A program made the position numbers and the translations under genes. The notes under the pieces were generated by a model that saw only the letters and a program-made list of their open reading frames with translations, did not search any database and was not told where the DNA came from. From Durusdinium trenchii (taxonomy: Eukaryota > Sar > Dinophyceae > Suessiales > Symbiodiniaceae), in NCBI GenBank assembly GCA_963970005.1, contig CAXAMN010006635.1, forward strand, positions 237,937 through 301,936: a DNA stretch of 64,000 bases, written 5' to 3'. Each line of letters opens with the position of its first letter. Position 1 is the first letter of the stretch. Of this stretch, positions 32,962 to 45,800 are shown in pieces.

Positions 32962-33758
32962 CTAAGAACGGATCGCATGGAGGTAGGAAGAAAGGCGAAG
33001 CCGGGCCAGACTGTTGTTCAAAATGATAGAAGAGTAAGAGTTCTTCCATATGTTTTTTACAGTGAGAGGAAATGACTTAACTTCAAGAACATCATATTGA
33101 AACTGGAAAAAACATCTGGAACCCAACAAAAAGAATGACCTCACCCTGCATTGGGCTAGGATCACCTATGGTTCCGGAGTTCTTGCACTGAAATGATTCA
33201 GGACTCTAAACTGGCACAGAAAGCAACGACACGGTGTTGGACCCTCGTGACAATCGAAAAGAGGTTGTTCAAGCCGCATGGCCCAGATTCACAGCATCAC
33301 TACCACTAAGACTCAGACTCTAGTTCCTGGATGTTCCTGGAGACTTCAACTACACCTGGATTGAGTTCCAGCCATGTCCCACTCTTCAGGAAACGAATTG
33401 GAGACTCCAGGTTGCTCAACACAAGAATCCATGGGTGTCCAACGGAAAAAAAAAAACATGGACCTTTGGTGTGGCCCGTCCTACGTCCTCCAGTCCGTCG
33501 GAAGAATTATGGTCTCACGTCCGAGCTGCAAGTCTCCTGTCGAGCGGTGCAAGCTGTGGGTATCACCTCAGCTGTGTTCTACAGCGGTGGCCGTCGTCGG
33601 CAGTCCAGCTGGGTTGTAGTCCGATCCCCGTCCCGTTCTGGTGAGCAAATCCACAAGTGACGCCATCTGGGCCCGACAAGTCACCCACTGCAACTTATAT
33701 ATAATGTCTGAAAAAGCTAACAAAGGAGGCCTGTTGGAGGGCTAGTAGACGTGTTTGA

Positions 33759-33860
33759 TCAACGTTTGATCATTTTGGCCTTGTCCTTCCCTTTCCCCTT
33801 TGGGTCAGCCTTGCCAGCCTTGCCCATTGGCGTCATCCTTGTTCTCCTATGTCCTCGTGC
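33759..33860 (-). CDS. Lys/Gly-rich terminal exon candidate
   Basis: A GACCGCAG acceptor opens 33 codons and a stop; the end is GKAGKADPKGKGKDKAKM. It could be the C-terminus of another small minus-strand gene or a spacer exon. Low complexity limits confidence. Confidence 0.3.
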   Translation of the reverse strand, partial: ARGHRRTRMTPMGKAGKADPKGKGKDKAKMIKR

Positions 33861-34189
33861 CTGCGGTCTTCCAGTCGCTGGCACGTGACTGTCAGTTGTC
33901 TTCACCCCCTGCTAGTATAATTGGGTGTGTATTGAAATAGGGAGACCTCACAGGCAAAGACCCCTGGAAGTTTCGGAAGAATGACCAGTCTACCCACATA
34001 TTATAGATCACAGTTATAATGATCAATATGTAACTGGACCTGGAGTCCACCTGTTTACGCCTCAAAAAATACATGTAAGTACCTGCTAGTATGATTCAAC
34101 ATGCATCTTGGCAAAGGACTTCCCACAAGCCCGCTCAACGCATCGACGCTCAACACTTTTCGTCAGATAAGAAAAAAACGACGTTTTTT

Positions 34190-34312
34190 GGGGTTCTGTG
34201 TCTATGAATAGCCCCCCCAAAAAGAGGTGCATTCGGCCTTTGTTGCTTCTCCTATCTGGCGAGCGAAACTCGTGGATCCGATCCATCAAGGCCGGGATCA
34301 GCTGGGATCCCT
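34190..34312 (-). CDS. Exon candidate, unknown family
   Basis: After a CGGTCCAG acceptor the minus frame reads GSQLIPALMDRIHEFRSPDR and continues open. The helical start is protein-like. The 3' limit is unknown, and a plus-strand alternative frame exists. Confidence 0.3.
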
Positions 34313-34400
34313 CTGGACCGAATCACCACCAGAGCGAAGCTGGTGGGTCGCATTTGCGAGTACCAGGATCAACCCCATCTACCAGGAAGGTCACGCATGG

Positions 34401-34660
34401 TCAAGGGAGCCTCACTGAATCATGGTTTGCTTCATAGAGCCCCCTCCGTCTGTAAGACACAACCATTGACGCGCTCTCCGAATGCTTCGTGTCCGCCAAA
34501 AGGCTCACGTGGAGGATGGTCACCACTTGCTGAGTGCGTCGGACCTTGAGTCCTGTAGAAGGACCGATCGTCGGATCTTGCGCAGTGCTGGAGGTGTTCG
34601 TGTGGTTGTCAGCAGCCTCAGTAGCCTCGGTGGTTCGGTGGGCAGAAATTAAACTCACAA
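34401..34660 (-). CDS. Exon candidate with ILHVSLLADTKH
   Basis: The minus frame is open for about 85 codons, starting with a Thr/Ala/Asn-rich stretch and then QQVVTILHVSLLADTKHSES. The last part is reminiscent of the I-x-x-V-S-D-T-H first motif of metallophosphoesterases, and the block lies upstream of exon 1 on the same strand, but the key Asp-x-His is not intact (Asp-Thr-Lys-His). Confidence 0.3.
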
Positions 34661-35359
34661 AAATGAGGAACACATTATGTGGATCCTCTTGGAATATCTG
34701 AATAGCGTTGTTTTTGATTCCATCCTAGTAACTATAGAGTATAGTCTAGTTCTTTAAACATTTTCAGTCTATATAGCCAGGATGTTGCTTGAGTCCTTCG
34801 GGAGATCTGGCAACGGAGTTGCTTCACTGACTGGCCTGGCCAGTCTGGACACTGCGACTGACCTGAATGTGCAACAAATGCCAACATCATATTGACACAT
34901 GAACAGATGCCTCTTAATACCGTTTATTGAAAAGAAACGTCTGACCATCTGTCTTTGAACCATTCTTGCTTTCTTGATGCCCCCCGGACCCCCAGCTTCA
35001 AAGTGGTGGGACATCTCTCCATGCTGAAGCCTTCAAAACAAAACTGCCATTTTGGATCATGTTGGTTTAAATTGCGGGATTGTACAAAATAGTACATAAC
35101 AATATTGTTATTGGGGTTCAAATTCAAGGGGGGCTTGATTGCCAGACTTGGACATGTGATGGGATGGATTGCTGTTTTTCTTGAAGAACCCGGTATAGCT
35201 GTGTTGTTGCGACCTAGGGAACAGTGGCAGACTCTCACCCTTGCAAGATGAACTCAAAAGAATGGTTTGTCAACCGGTCAACGTGCTCGGGGACTGCCAG
35301 TTCAAACTTGCACCAGGGTCGTCGAAAGACTGCCGCTTGTTAAACACCTTGGGGGCTAC

Positions 35360-35471
35360 CTTGGGGTGATGCAGGATTGGCATTTTGTAGTATTGATCCA
35401 AAGGTGATCGTGTCTTTCAGCCCAACCACACTCTGGGTGAAGAGCAAGGCCAAGGCTAGAAGCATCGACAT
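35360..35471 (-). CDS. First exon with a signal peptide
   Basis: From ATG the frame reads MSMLLALALLFTQSVVG then LKDTITFGSILQNANP and meets a GTAGCC donor in phase 1. This is a short N-region, an uninterrupted Leu/Ala core and a small-residue cleavage site, a textbook secretory signal. It is the nearest plausible start upstream of the metallophosphoesterase exons, so that enzyme may be secreted or endomembrane-located; linkage is an inference. Confidence 0.45.
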
Positions 35472-35867
35472 GGCTCCGTGGACGGCGTGTGGCGAAGGCG
35501 GCAGGATGTTGCTCTCCAAAGCCCAAAAATGGCTTCGCCCGTTGAAAGAAGGTCGGATGAGGTGAGTGAGGATGTTCATCCCTCCAACTACTATAGACAC
35601 TGGACACCAGACCCTCAGTACTTGGGGGGTCTGGATGTTCGGGGACGCCTGAGATCCCTGGGACCTGAGGTGTTCTGGAACCAAATCGGGTCCCGATTTC
35701 CAGACCGGGTCGATCCGGGGTCGATCTGGGGTTTCTCAGTGGGTTTCTCACCGGGAAAGGGGTGGGTTTCAGCGGCTGCGCGGCTTGGAATGAACTAGTT
35801 GAACCTCACCAAGCCGACTGACTGTTACCCTAGGGAACATGACTAACTTGACCCCAAAAATGACTGG

Positions 35868-35915
35868 TACTTGTCGGTGCTGGTACCCATTTTCTCGTGT
35901 ACGAACTGAGACTCC
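35868..35915 (+). repeat. GTCCCATTTTC-type element, right arm
   Basis: GGTACCCATTTTCTCGTGTACGAACTGAGACTCC, the same right arm as at 8440-8461 and 26726-26746. Confidence 0.6.
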
Positions 35916-36722
35916 ATGCCCGCAGAAAATGTCACAGTCTTCATTCACACACCATTAGGGTCTTAGGGATTTTCTTTGGTGCAACAGGGGTGCGCTTGCA
36001 GGATAGTCTGTACCGCCTGTGGACACCATTGGGATTGACTCGGATTGACCAAATCAATCCCCCGCATTGGTGATGCAGGATGTGGTCCAGAAATATGTTC
36101 CCTTCTTCAAGGAACCATTTGTGCAAATCTCTAGTTGTCAACGCCGTTGAGTTCTTTGGCTCATATACGACTATTCATCCAGTTCCCTCCTACAATTTGC
36201 AGGTAGGGAACATCTAAAGAAAAACATGATTTTCACCCCAAACACTATGTGATTCCTGCAGATCTTCCCTTAAATCCAGGCACGGTTTTCAATGCAATGG
36301 CCGCTCGGGCCCCCCAGAAAGCAGTCCACCACACCTGACACCCCCGATGAGTTTGCCTCATCAGTTGGATGATTCCGCCAACATGCCCCATTGGGAAGCA
36401 AAGGATTTGGATGATTTGGATGGAACCATGGTCTCCCAAGCTCCATGGATCCCAACGAGACAAATCAGCAAGGAAATGGCAAAAGTCCGTTCCTTCTATA
36501 GGTACAATGTTTCGTGCACATGTGTTGGATGCAAGTTCATGTAGTTTCAATATACGTGAAATAGTGAAATGAATATTTTGATATATCTTGAATTATGAAT
36601 CTTGACAACATGAAAAAGGTGGTTAGCTAAAAGTAGCCGCGGGCAGTAGAAATCAGCCAGCCGTTTATCAACTTGAGGGCACCAAGTCAGCTTCAGGCAA
36701 AAAAGAAGGTCTGGTCATCTGC

Positions 36723-36802
36723 CTTTGAAGTTGCAAAGCCGGTCCTCCGAAGCCCGCTCTCATTGAGGAGTTGCAGGGCCTTTGACCACTCAGCTGCTTT
36801 TC
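36723..36802 (-). CDS. PPR exon (gene A), KAAEWSKALQLL
   Basis: An ACTAG acceptor, then KAAEWSKALQLLNESGLRR up to a GC donor (AAAG|GCAGAT). It is a second-helix PPR segment with the conserved Trp and Ala-Leu-x-Leu-Leu. This is the lowest-coordinate exon assigned to gene A. Confidence 0.65.
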
Positions 36803-39800
36803 CTAGTGCGAACGTGCGCGCGCGCTCGCTGCGACAGCGAAGCTGTCAAGAGGTGTGAAACATTTGTCATTCAGTCATCCATCAATGTTCTGTGCTCGTC
36901 CAATATACTGCGGATTTGCTGGATAAACAATGTTTTTTTCAGGATGCTGTCCCCTGATCTACGCAATATAATGAAGAAGACTACAACACAGAAATTGATA
37001 ATTATACCCCTTTTCTCTGTGCCGGGAAATGAGGTCAACAAATGAATCTCACTTCCAGATCTGTACGCCACAATTAGACTTTGGTTTGGCTAAAACAATG
37101 AGCTGATACGCAGCAAAAGAGTCGTGCTCCGCAGCGTCCAATTTTGTTCCGTTTATCTGTGAATTGTTCAATTTGCGATGAACAAAAGGGTGTCAGATTT
37201 AACAGAAAAAAACATAGCAACTACAGTAAACTAAACAGTTAAATTGGCGTTAGCCTGTTGGATGGACATGGACATGGATGGACTTCCCCTCAGATTGTAT
37301 CCAACAGTCCTCATACCTGATATCCTCACAAAAAAAGAAGTGCATAGAAGTGCCTGATTTGTGTTTGTGTTCCACCCATTAAACATTCCACGATATTGCC
37401 CAGGATCTACTTCAGGGGAGACAAATCGGGATGAAAAGAAATTCTGTATATATACTGTATATATACAGTATAGATTAGTATATGAATAAATTAGTTATAT
37501 AATACATAATAATACATATATATATATATATATGTCAAGTGTCTTACTGTAAATGGTGCGTGTGCTGAAACAATAAGGTCACCAACATCCAGACACCTGC
37601 AGCGCTGATCGCGATGTTGAAGGTCACCCTGGCCTACGTCGGGTGTTCGACGGCCGACGTCGTTCGGATGTTAGACTGACGGGTGCGACTTCGGATCAGG
37701 CAATGGGAGAAGAATGAGAACCCCGAGATTCCGGGAACAAGAACGTGTAATACCAAGACATTCCTTTGATGCCACTCTAAAATACCAAGACAGTTCGCAA
37801 GTGAGTGTGGGAAGAAGAACCTGTTTTGGGTTCGGGTCATGTTCCATTTGCGCACAGGTACTTTGGAGGATCCAGCCAGCCATGTCCTGTGACCATTCGA
37901 TTCCTTCGATTCCTTCCGGTCCACTCCAGAGATCCATTCGGACGGCCGAAATGCTTTTCCATTTCGGCTTATACTCTTAACCTTCATTTCGGGGTGCGAA
38001 ACAAAGATCCACGTATGTCATGTAGTGTCTATTGGAGACCCCGAAAGGAAGGTGCTGGTATCTTGTTGATATGTTTTGATGATTTGAATCATGTTTGATT
38101 ATTTGATCCTCTACAGCCTAGTACGGCGCCCCCCAACACCTTGTGAAAGTCCAAAGTCGAAGACGTGATTCTATATCTCTAGGGCTCCAACTACCTCCTG
38201 AGAAGGTGGTTGGGGGTGGATTACGAGAAGTGCCCCCTGTACAGGATCAACTCAAGTTCGCAAATACAAGAGGTTGCGCATGGGAATCCAAAGCCACGAA
38301 AACAATACCTATAGAAACTATAAAGCGTGTAAAGGTGGTGTTCAAGACCAAAACTAATGACTATATATAACGTTTTCTGGGCACATCATGATTTCAGTTG
38401 GTCTTCCGCAATTGCTGTCTCGATTGCATGTCCGTATATTAACCAATCATCCGATTCTTTACCCGATAGGTTCCGACTCGTCGAATCAAAGCAACACTCC
38501 TTAAGTTGGAGGAAAAAAGGCTTTCGTGACTTGCTCGAGGAGGGCGCTTCCTAGTGAGCCAGTGATCTTCATCTCAGGTTTAGACCAGGGAGCTGAATGC
38601 CCAGGGAGCCCGTCCCTCACCTCGGCCACCTCGAGCTCAGGCTGCTTCACCAACTCCTGGCAACATCGAAGGGCTGGTGAAGCGGAGTGGAGAGGAGCAG
38701 CGACTCGGTGGATGTTTTTGGACTTGCAGTCTAGTCCTTCAAGAGGCAACTATTACTAGCAACAAGGACGCTATTAAATTATTAGATGGAGGCCATCGCT
38801 AGTAGGTTGGAGGCCATCGCTACTAGTAACAAGAACTACTAGTAGCTTCTTGTTACTAGTAGCGGTGGCCTCCACCTAATAGCGTCCTTGTTAGTAGTAG
38901 CTAGGGCCAGCAGCTAGGGCTTTGGACTTAGGCTGTGGTCCTTCAAGACGCTTTGTTCAGGCGCATGCTTAGCAACATGTTTTGAGGGCCTACCTGATGA
39001 TACTTTGGTGCAAGACACATGCTCAACCGCTTCAATTCTGACCTTCAAGGAAGTTATTGCATGGATCTAAACTGACACGAATAGACGAGAAGAGTATATG
39101 TTTACATTTTTGAACAAACAACTACTACTCCACATACTTTGGAAACAACAACAAACAAACATAAACAAACACAACAAACACATCCTCAATGGATCTTCAG
39201 CATCCTAAAAGGTGGACCATCGAAGATCCGCCCCTGCGAATCTGGGTTTTGTTCCACTCAACAACGCTCCCACCATCTGGAGACCGCATCCTTCACCGGA
39301 TGCGCGGTCGAAAACAGGAAGACGCCGCGAAAACAAGCAAAACGTGTTGTAAAATGGACGTGTTCCGTTTGGATCGCCTCCAAGATCTGCAAGGCCACAG
39401 GCCACACAGCGGCCTCACGTGGAAGGCAGGAAGGTTCAGGACAAGCGTGTGGGTCGTGGATCGAGATGACCAATGGAATAGACCCCTAAGAGATGGTTTA
39501 TATGCGTTATATGAACCCCTAGACAAAAGACATCTTGGGGGTTGTGCCATCTACTCTGAAACCACTGTAACATGTTCATCTGCTAACGTTGGATTACTGT
39601 GATGGGGAAGCTAACTGGAAGGGTACCATAAAAGTATATTGGGTGTTGCACGTCTCATCTTCAGATATGGACATCCTAGATCCACCTGCTCTTCATCGTC
39701 CCATGGGGGTTGCCCCGACCCTCTGGTCACCCCACCTTCTCTGCTGCGCTTGCAACTGCCCCATAGCTGACGGCATCGGGTGCACCACGCGTCGGGTGCA

Positions 39801-42800
39801 CCACGCGAGGCGGAGAAGCTGTGTCACCGCGCATGGATGCGAAAAAGGCTAGAGCCTGGCATGACGCTGTTCGGACCTCACCGGCACTGGGTATAGAGAT
39901 TTCCATGAGAGGTGCGGGAGCCTCCGTTTCATGTGACGTGCGCCCTGGCTTCAAGAACCCAGGGCGAATCTGGGACCTTGGAGCGGATTCTTTTCAAAGC
40001 TTAAGATGCTTCTTTTACAGAAATCGCTCTACCTGGAGCCGACCCGTGAAAAGAACTCGGAGTCTACAGTATGGGGAACATAGTGCATGTATATGGAGGA
40101 ACATATTGTAATCCTGTTTTTGGGTGCGGGGCTCCACAATTCAGAGTTGTCAGGGAAATTGGTCCGATTTCGTCCTCTGGTGCTTGTCATAGCCATGGTT
40201 CCACTCATGAGCGTTTTCGTTTCGAACATCCTCTTAGGATTCGTCCCGATGGTTCCGTGGAACCTTCTTGCAGTTCCCACTCTAGGTGCCCTTTGGACTG
40301 GGAGGGGTGCCCAATCAAGCTGACTGTCCGACCCCACAGGTACCCCCCACGCGAATTGAGGTCGCTTAGACTGTAAAGAGGACACTTTGAATTCAGAAGC
40401 TGGTTTTGGCTGTGTTGTTGTGGTGGTGGTGGTCGTCGCCGCCGTCGTCGATTGTTGTGGTCGTCGTTGTCGTCGTCGTCGTTGTGGTCGTCGCTGTTGC
40501 TGTGGCTGTTGCTGTTGCCGTTGTGATGTTTGTTTATTAATGCATTTTAATGCTAAACACACACGCCATCTCGGCAGCGACGCCCAACGCCTCAGCCCAG
40601 CGGCGACTGGCGGCATAGGAGGCCAAGACTGTGTTGTAACCTGCAGTGAAGAAGATCAATTCCCCTCAGCCTCCTGGCCCACCTCCTCAGAAGGTAGTTC
40701 TAGTTAATAGACCCCCCAATCTACCCCAACCACCGAACCTCAGGAGGTATATGGAGCGTTAGAGATCTGAAGATCAATCATGATCGATCATGATGAATGA
40801 TGAATCAATCAAATCGCTGACCCTCCATGGGTTCCCTCATACCCAATACCCTATGGATCCAACTACCCTCGAGAAGGTGATGTGTTCGACTCTTTTTGTA
40901 GGCGCCAGGAGGGTCCAAACCCTGTCTGAAGGTCATGTGGATCCCTTACTTGGGGTATAGAACATGGGATTCATGACACACACCACCAAACAGGTATACG
41001 GATGTATACGGTATACGACTCCTGTGGGCCCATGGGCCCATGGACTTTGACTCTGAGGTGTTTAACTGAGAAATCGAACGATTCGCCTGAAAGAGGGTCT
41101 CCCTCACCTTCGTGCGTCGTGCGTCGTGCGACGTGCGTGCTGCTTCTTGTATTACTGGAGGGTCACTGGAAGGAACCTGTTCAATGGGCTCAGTCACCAC
41201 ATCTGAGTGGGAATGAGCATGGTGGTGAGCCCTGAAATCGAAGAAAGGGGAGACTTTGTGGACTTACCTCTTCAGTTTGAAGTCATGGGACTTCTGCCCC
41301 TACCCCCTTTTTCTTGTTTATTTTTTTTGTGTGTAAGCCCAAAAAGGGTGCAGATCCCGGGTGCAAGGTTGTGTTGATCAAAGTGTGATTCAACCCCAGG
41401 GCCTGGCCTACCTCCGTCTGGAAGGTTATTGGGGTGGCTTAGGGAGGGGTCTAACTATACCTTCTGAGGGGGTGGGCCAGGAGCCCTAGGAAATGTTGAT
41501 TGGGTCAGGGTCCCATTTTCAAGGGCTTTGCCACGCGTCCTTTCGGGTCCAGGTAGCAATTCCAAAGAACTGCGTCAGGCTCAGGCGGCCGAGGTGAAAG
41601 ATTGGTCCCAATTTGAGAGATGATGGGCACCCAGCATCGAAGGAACCAAACACAAAAAGCTTGTTTCAGAGCAGCTATAGGACCTTGAGTCCATCTTACC
41701 CTAGGGATCCACATACCTTCTCAGAAGGTACGACCGGGCCCCTCACTTCGCCTGCATAAATAGTCTCACTAATATAGTCTCCAATCATCTTTTGACAAGA
41801 TACGACTGGATCCCGGTTCAGATTTGAGAATCTTCACTATGTGTCTGAGCCAAAACATCTGAACGTTTCGGGCTCCGTTAAACTTGATGATCAAGTAGCT
41901 GATGGTATCGCACAAATCGAGCTCTCGCCTCAGACGAAGACCATCCGGGGGCTCCAAGTGGACATACTGTGGGTCCTGGTAGGTCAATTGGTTCCCAAAT
42001 CCGGGGGCCTGAAATGGTTTGAGGTTCTCTGAGGTTCCCTCAGGTTTCCCTGCAAAGATGTGGGGTGCAAGGATTCTTAGGGTTACATTTCCTGATATCA
42101 TCATGGAAGTGGAAAATAGCCCCTTGGTAAAGACGGGTCGTTTCAGGCGACCCAGCCGAGCGGATCGACCAGGAGGCTTCGGGGGACGCGGGGCCGGTGG
42201 AGTGAGGAGGGTGGAGCTGGGCGTGTTCAGTCGGAAAAGTCTCCCAGCTTAGCTGCCGAAGATTTATGGCCGGCGTTACAAGGCACACTTGCATAAAAAA
42301 CCATGAACGCCACCCTTTTCACAAACCCTATAGAACACAATAGAAGGAATGAATAATGCGGACTTTTTCCGTTGATGTGGCAGTGCCGAGACTCGCCCTT
42401 GGACATAACATAACTATACAGAAACCTTTTTGCAACAGCATCCTCGTGGGACGCCGCCTGCCGTGGACATCATATTGTGTAGTTTGTTGTCCCTTTACTC
42501 TACGCAGAATTCGAATGAACGGGGCAGTGCTTCACAACGATGAACGCTTCAGCGCAGTGCTGCGGCATTCCTGGCTAGATCTAGCTAGCAAAATGATTGT
42601 GTGGTTAAGGGCAAAAGGAACCTCATGGCCCCGCTTAGACTTGTGCAACTAAGCACCTACCAAGCAATGCCCAGCAACTCTGAATTCTTAGTAAAATACT
42701 GCCACCAAGTCTACACCCCCAAATCCGTGTATGCTGCTGGTATATACGGATCCTTACATGTCTGATTTCTTTGTATTCCTCACCACGGTACACATCAATC

Positions 42801-45800
42801 CTGCGCTTCACTTCCGTTTCAACGTGGCGCGTCAAACGTTAGACGTGCGCTCGCGCTCGCTGGATCAGATGATCGCCCCGACTTCTCTCCCCTTCAGCTG
42901 CAGCGGCATCCATTGAAAGATCTGCAAGGCCACCTTCCATGCATCGCGCGGCTCGCCCTCCGCCCCCGCCCGGATCAGCGCATTCGCGGTGATGCGATCC
43001 GGGCGGACCGGCCTGAGGCAGCGTCGGTCGCGGCGCGCGCGCCAGGCCGAGGTGAGGAGACCAGGCCGAGGGAAAGCTGAGAGAATTGGTCAAGAGTACC
43101 TGGGTGCAACTGCAAGCAATACCCTCGAAAGTGGGACATGGCCGAAAAAAGGGAAGAAGATAAAATATGACACTACCCATGTTCTGGGGTACTTGGAGAC
43201 CCCAGGATCCGGCGAATGCTGAAAAAGGGTGCAGGGTCTTGGAGCATCCAGCCCACGACCATTTCCTGAAAGGACTTTCACCTTGAAGACCATCCTCAGG
43301 AGATACCTGGACCATATGGTACCAGGACCATATGGATCCATATGGGTATAGGGGTAATATGTACATGTACAACAAACTGTTGGGGTCATGAGTGTATTCA
43401 AAGATAGCTGGGGCACCAAGCTATTTGGTAATCATGCCAGTCGAAGTTTTGGGTTTTGGGAGATCGAGGAAGGCACTCCATGGATAGCATATTTACAAAC
43501 ATTGGGGTGGTTGACCTGGGGTCAATGTAGGTATATATATATACAGGTTCCATACTTTGAGTGTCTGGGATATCAAGTAGGGCAAAGAATGGAGAGGTCA
43601 CCCAAAATGTGAACTGCCTCATGCAAACAACCCAAAGCAACAGATAGGTCAAGGACAGCTCGGATGTTGAAACTCAGGCATAGTGGTTCATGCTTGAAAC
43701 ATGCAAAGCCGAACAAACTTAGCATTCCCTTCTTTCCATTGAGCATGTTAGCCCTCGCCCATCGCACTTGCCTTATCAAGCCCATCTCTGCAACCCAGTA
43801 CAATGATGAACAACCATTTTATTCATGGGCCCCAAATGGCCAAAACAACATCGTTTCAAACACAAAACATTTGAGGTCTCCTTGATGTTCCTGTCAATTA
43901 AACTTGCGGCACTCCACTCGTTCAAGGAATTTGGGGCACCGACTCCAAATGGGGAGACCATTTGTGACTGATATGTTCCCAAACAGACGCATTCCTGCAG
44001 CGTACATCCCACCCAACAGTCCCATGGTCCCCAGCCTCATCTCCTGAAAGAGCTGCAGTGCCATTGCCCAAAGAGTGCCCTCAGGCGGGAAAACAGCTGG
44101 GAAGGTGGTGAAACATCATCAACTCTTCAACCGAATCGTCAAGCATTATATATAATATATGGTTGGTTCATCAGCAGTTGATTGGTTATGATTGGTTATT
44201 GCTTCGATCAAGCAGTGTGGTTTGAGTCCCCAAAAAACAGCCTTGATGGAGGATGTCTCATACCCTCTTTGTGCATTAGCCCGAATCTTCACAGGGTCCA
44301 AGGCCCTGCCGTCCAGGGTCCAAACACTCTGAATTGGGCGAATTGGGTCACATGTGAAAGACAAGGACACTGCAAACACCCAACACACCTCCAAGTAACG
44401 CACGATTAAAAACACACCCATGGGTCACCAGAACAACTCCGTAAACCGACCGAATTGGGTATACCGGTGAGTTGTCCCCGTGACTTCACCCGGGACCCCG
44501 TGACTTCAAACGCCTTCCGCATGGCCATGATCGCCGCGTTGAAGCTGGAGGTCTCCGGCTGCCTGGGTGAAGATGTGGTCTACAGCTGACTCGAGTTCTC
44601 CCAAGACTTGACTCGTCCCAATGTCACAGAATCAACATCAGATTCTCCGCTTCACATCGGAAACTGGTGATAGCATAACATAGGTTTACCCAACACATAG
44701 AAAACTGGTAGGTAGACCAGTGGACCACCCTTGGGAAGACTCAGCCAATGCTGAAAGGGCTTTACTTTTAGAGTGCACTGATGTAAAAAACAAAAAACAA
44801 CAAGTTGGGCTCTTGCACCATTTGCAGCCCATTGGTGTAGGGTTGCGACTAAAGAAGCTCAGACTCAACATCCAAGTTGGAGCTCAGGGAGTAAGGTGGG
44901 ACCTCAGAATCTTAGCACTTAAATTGCATCATTATATCATACAAAACGTCTTCCGTCATACAAAACGTCAGCAGTTCCTGGCACAACAATACCACCCAAG
45001 GCATTTGGAAACAGTCTCAGAGTAGTAGAGCTTGATTATGTATGTATACAGTCATTTTGATGGAATGTTGGATCTATTTTGGGTTGCTTCTTCGGTTGAA
45101 ACCCTGCTTCATGTTCCACCACACTCATGTCGGAGCCCTGGCTCAGACCAGACGGTTTGACCACCGTGTCCTCTCTCAAAACTCCGAACTCAGAGCTCCC
45201 AGGGCTGGGAGGCACTTCTTGGGGAGGCCAAAAAGAGGCCAAGTACAAAAGTTTAGTGATGCTCGAGTTCTCGTGGTATGCTTTTTACGAAGGCAAAGAG
45301 GATGGAACGCATGGAAAACCAACACTCAGGCCGAACACTGCGATTAGGTTCACAACCAAAGTAGAGGTTCTCAACACATATCCAATGCATATACTTCCTT
45401 GCTTCCTATGTGAATAGACACCTGCCACCCATCAAGTGCTATGATGAGTTTGCCGATCTTGGAATTGATTCTATGATCGGGGCGAGGCCGCCAAAGTCAT
45501 GCTGTGATGACCAAATCCATAGTTTTTTCTAGCAGCGTCTGGCAGCCTGATTGACTCGTCAAGGAAGTCTCAAGAGAAATTCCTTGGGGCTCCTGGCGCG
45601 CCTGCTCAGAGGTATTTGGACCCTCCAAACCCACCCAAACACCATCCCTCGTGTATATAAAAGATGGCAGGATCTAGTGCATCCAGGTGGCACGTGTGCA
45701 TGCGGCATGGTCTCGAAAAGCTGCAAGGCTCCTGAAGACATAAGACAAACACATCCAGCAAAGTATTTGACCAATCCGCATGGATTCTTGCTGGGTTACT

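Noticed and set aside
40029..40616. 195-codon Gln/Arg/Thr-rich minus frame
   Set aside because: Produced by the trinucleotide tract at 40410-40525; the real PPR exon at 40565-40640 ends at a GTGTGT donor.
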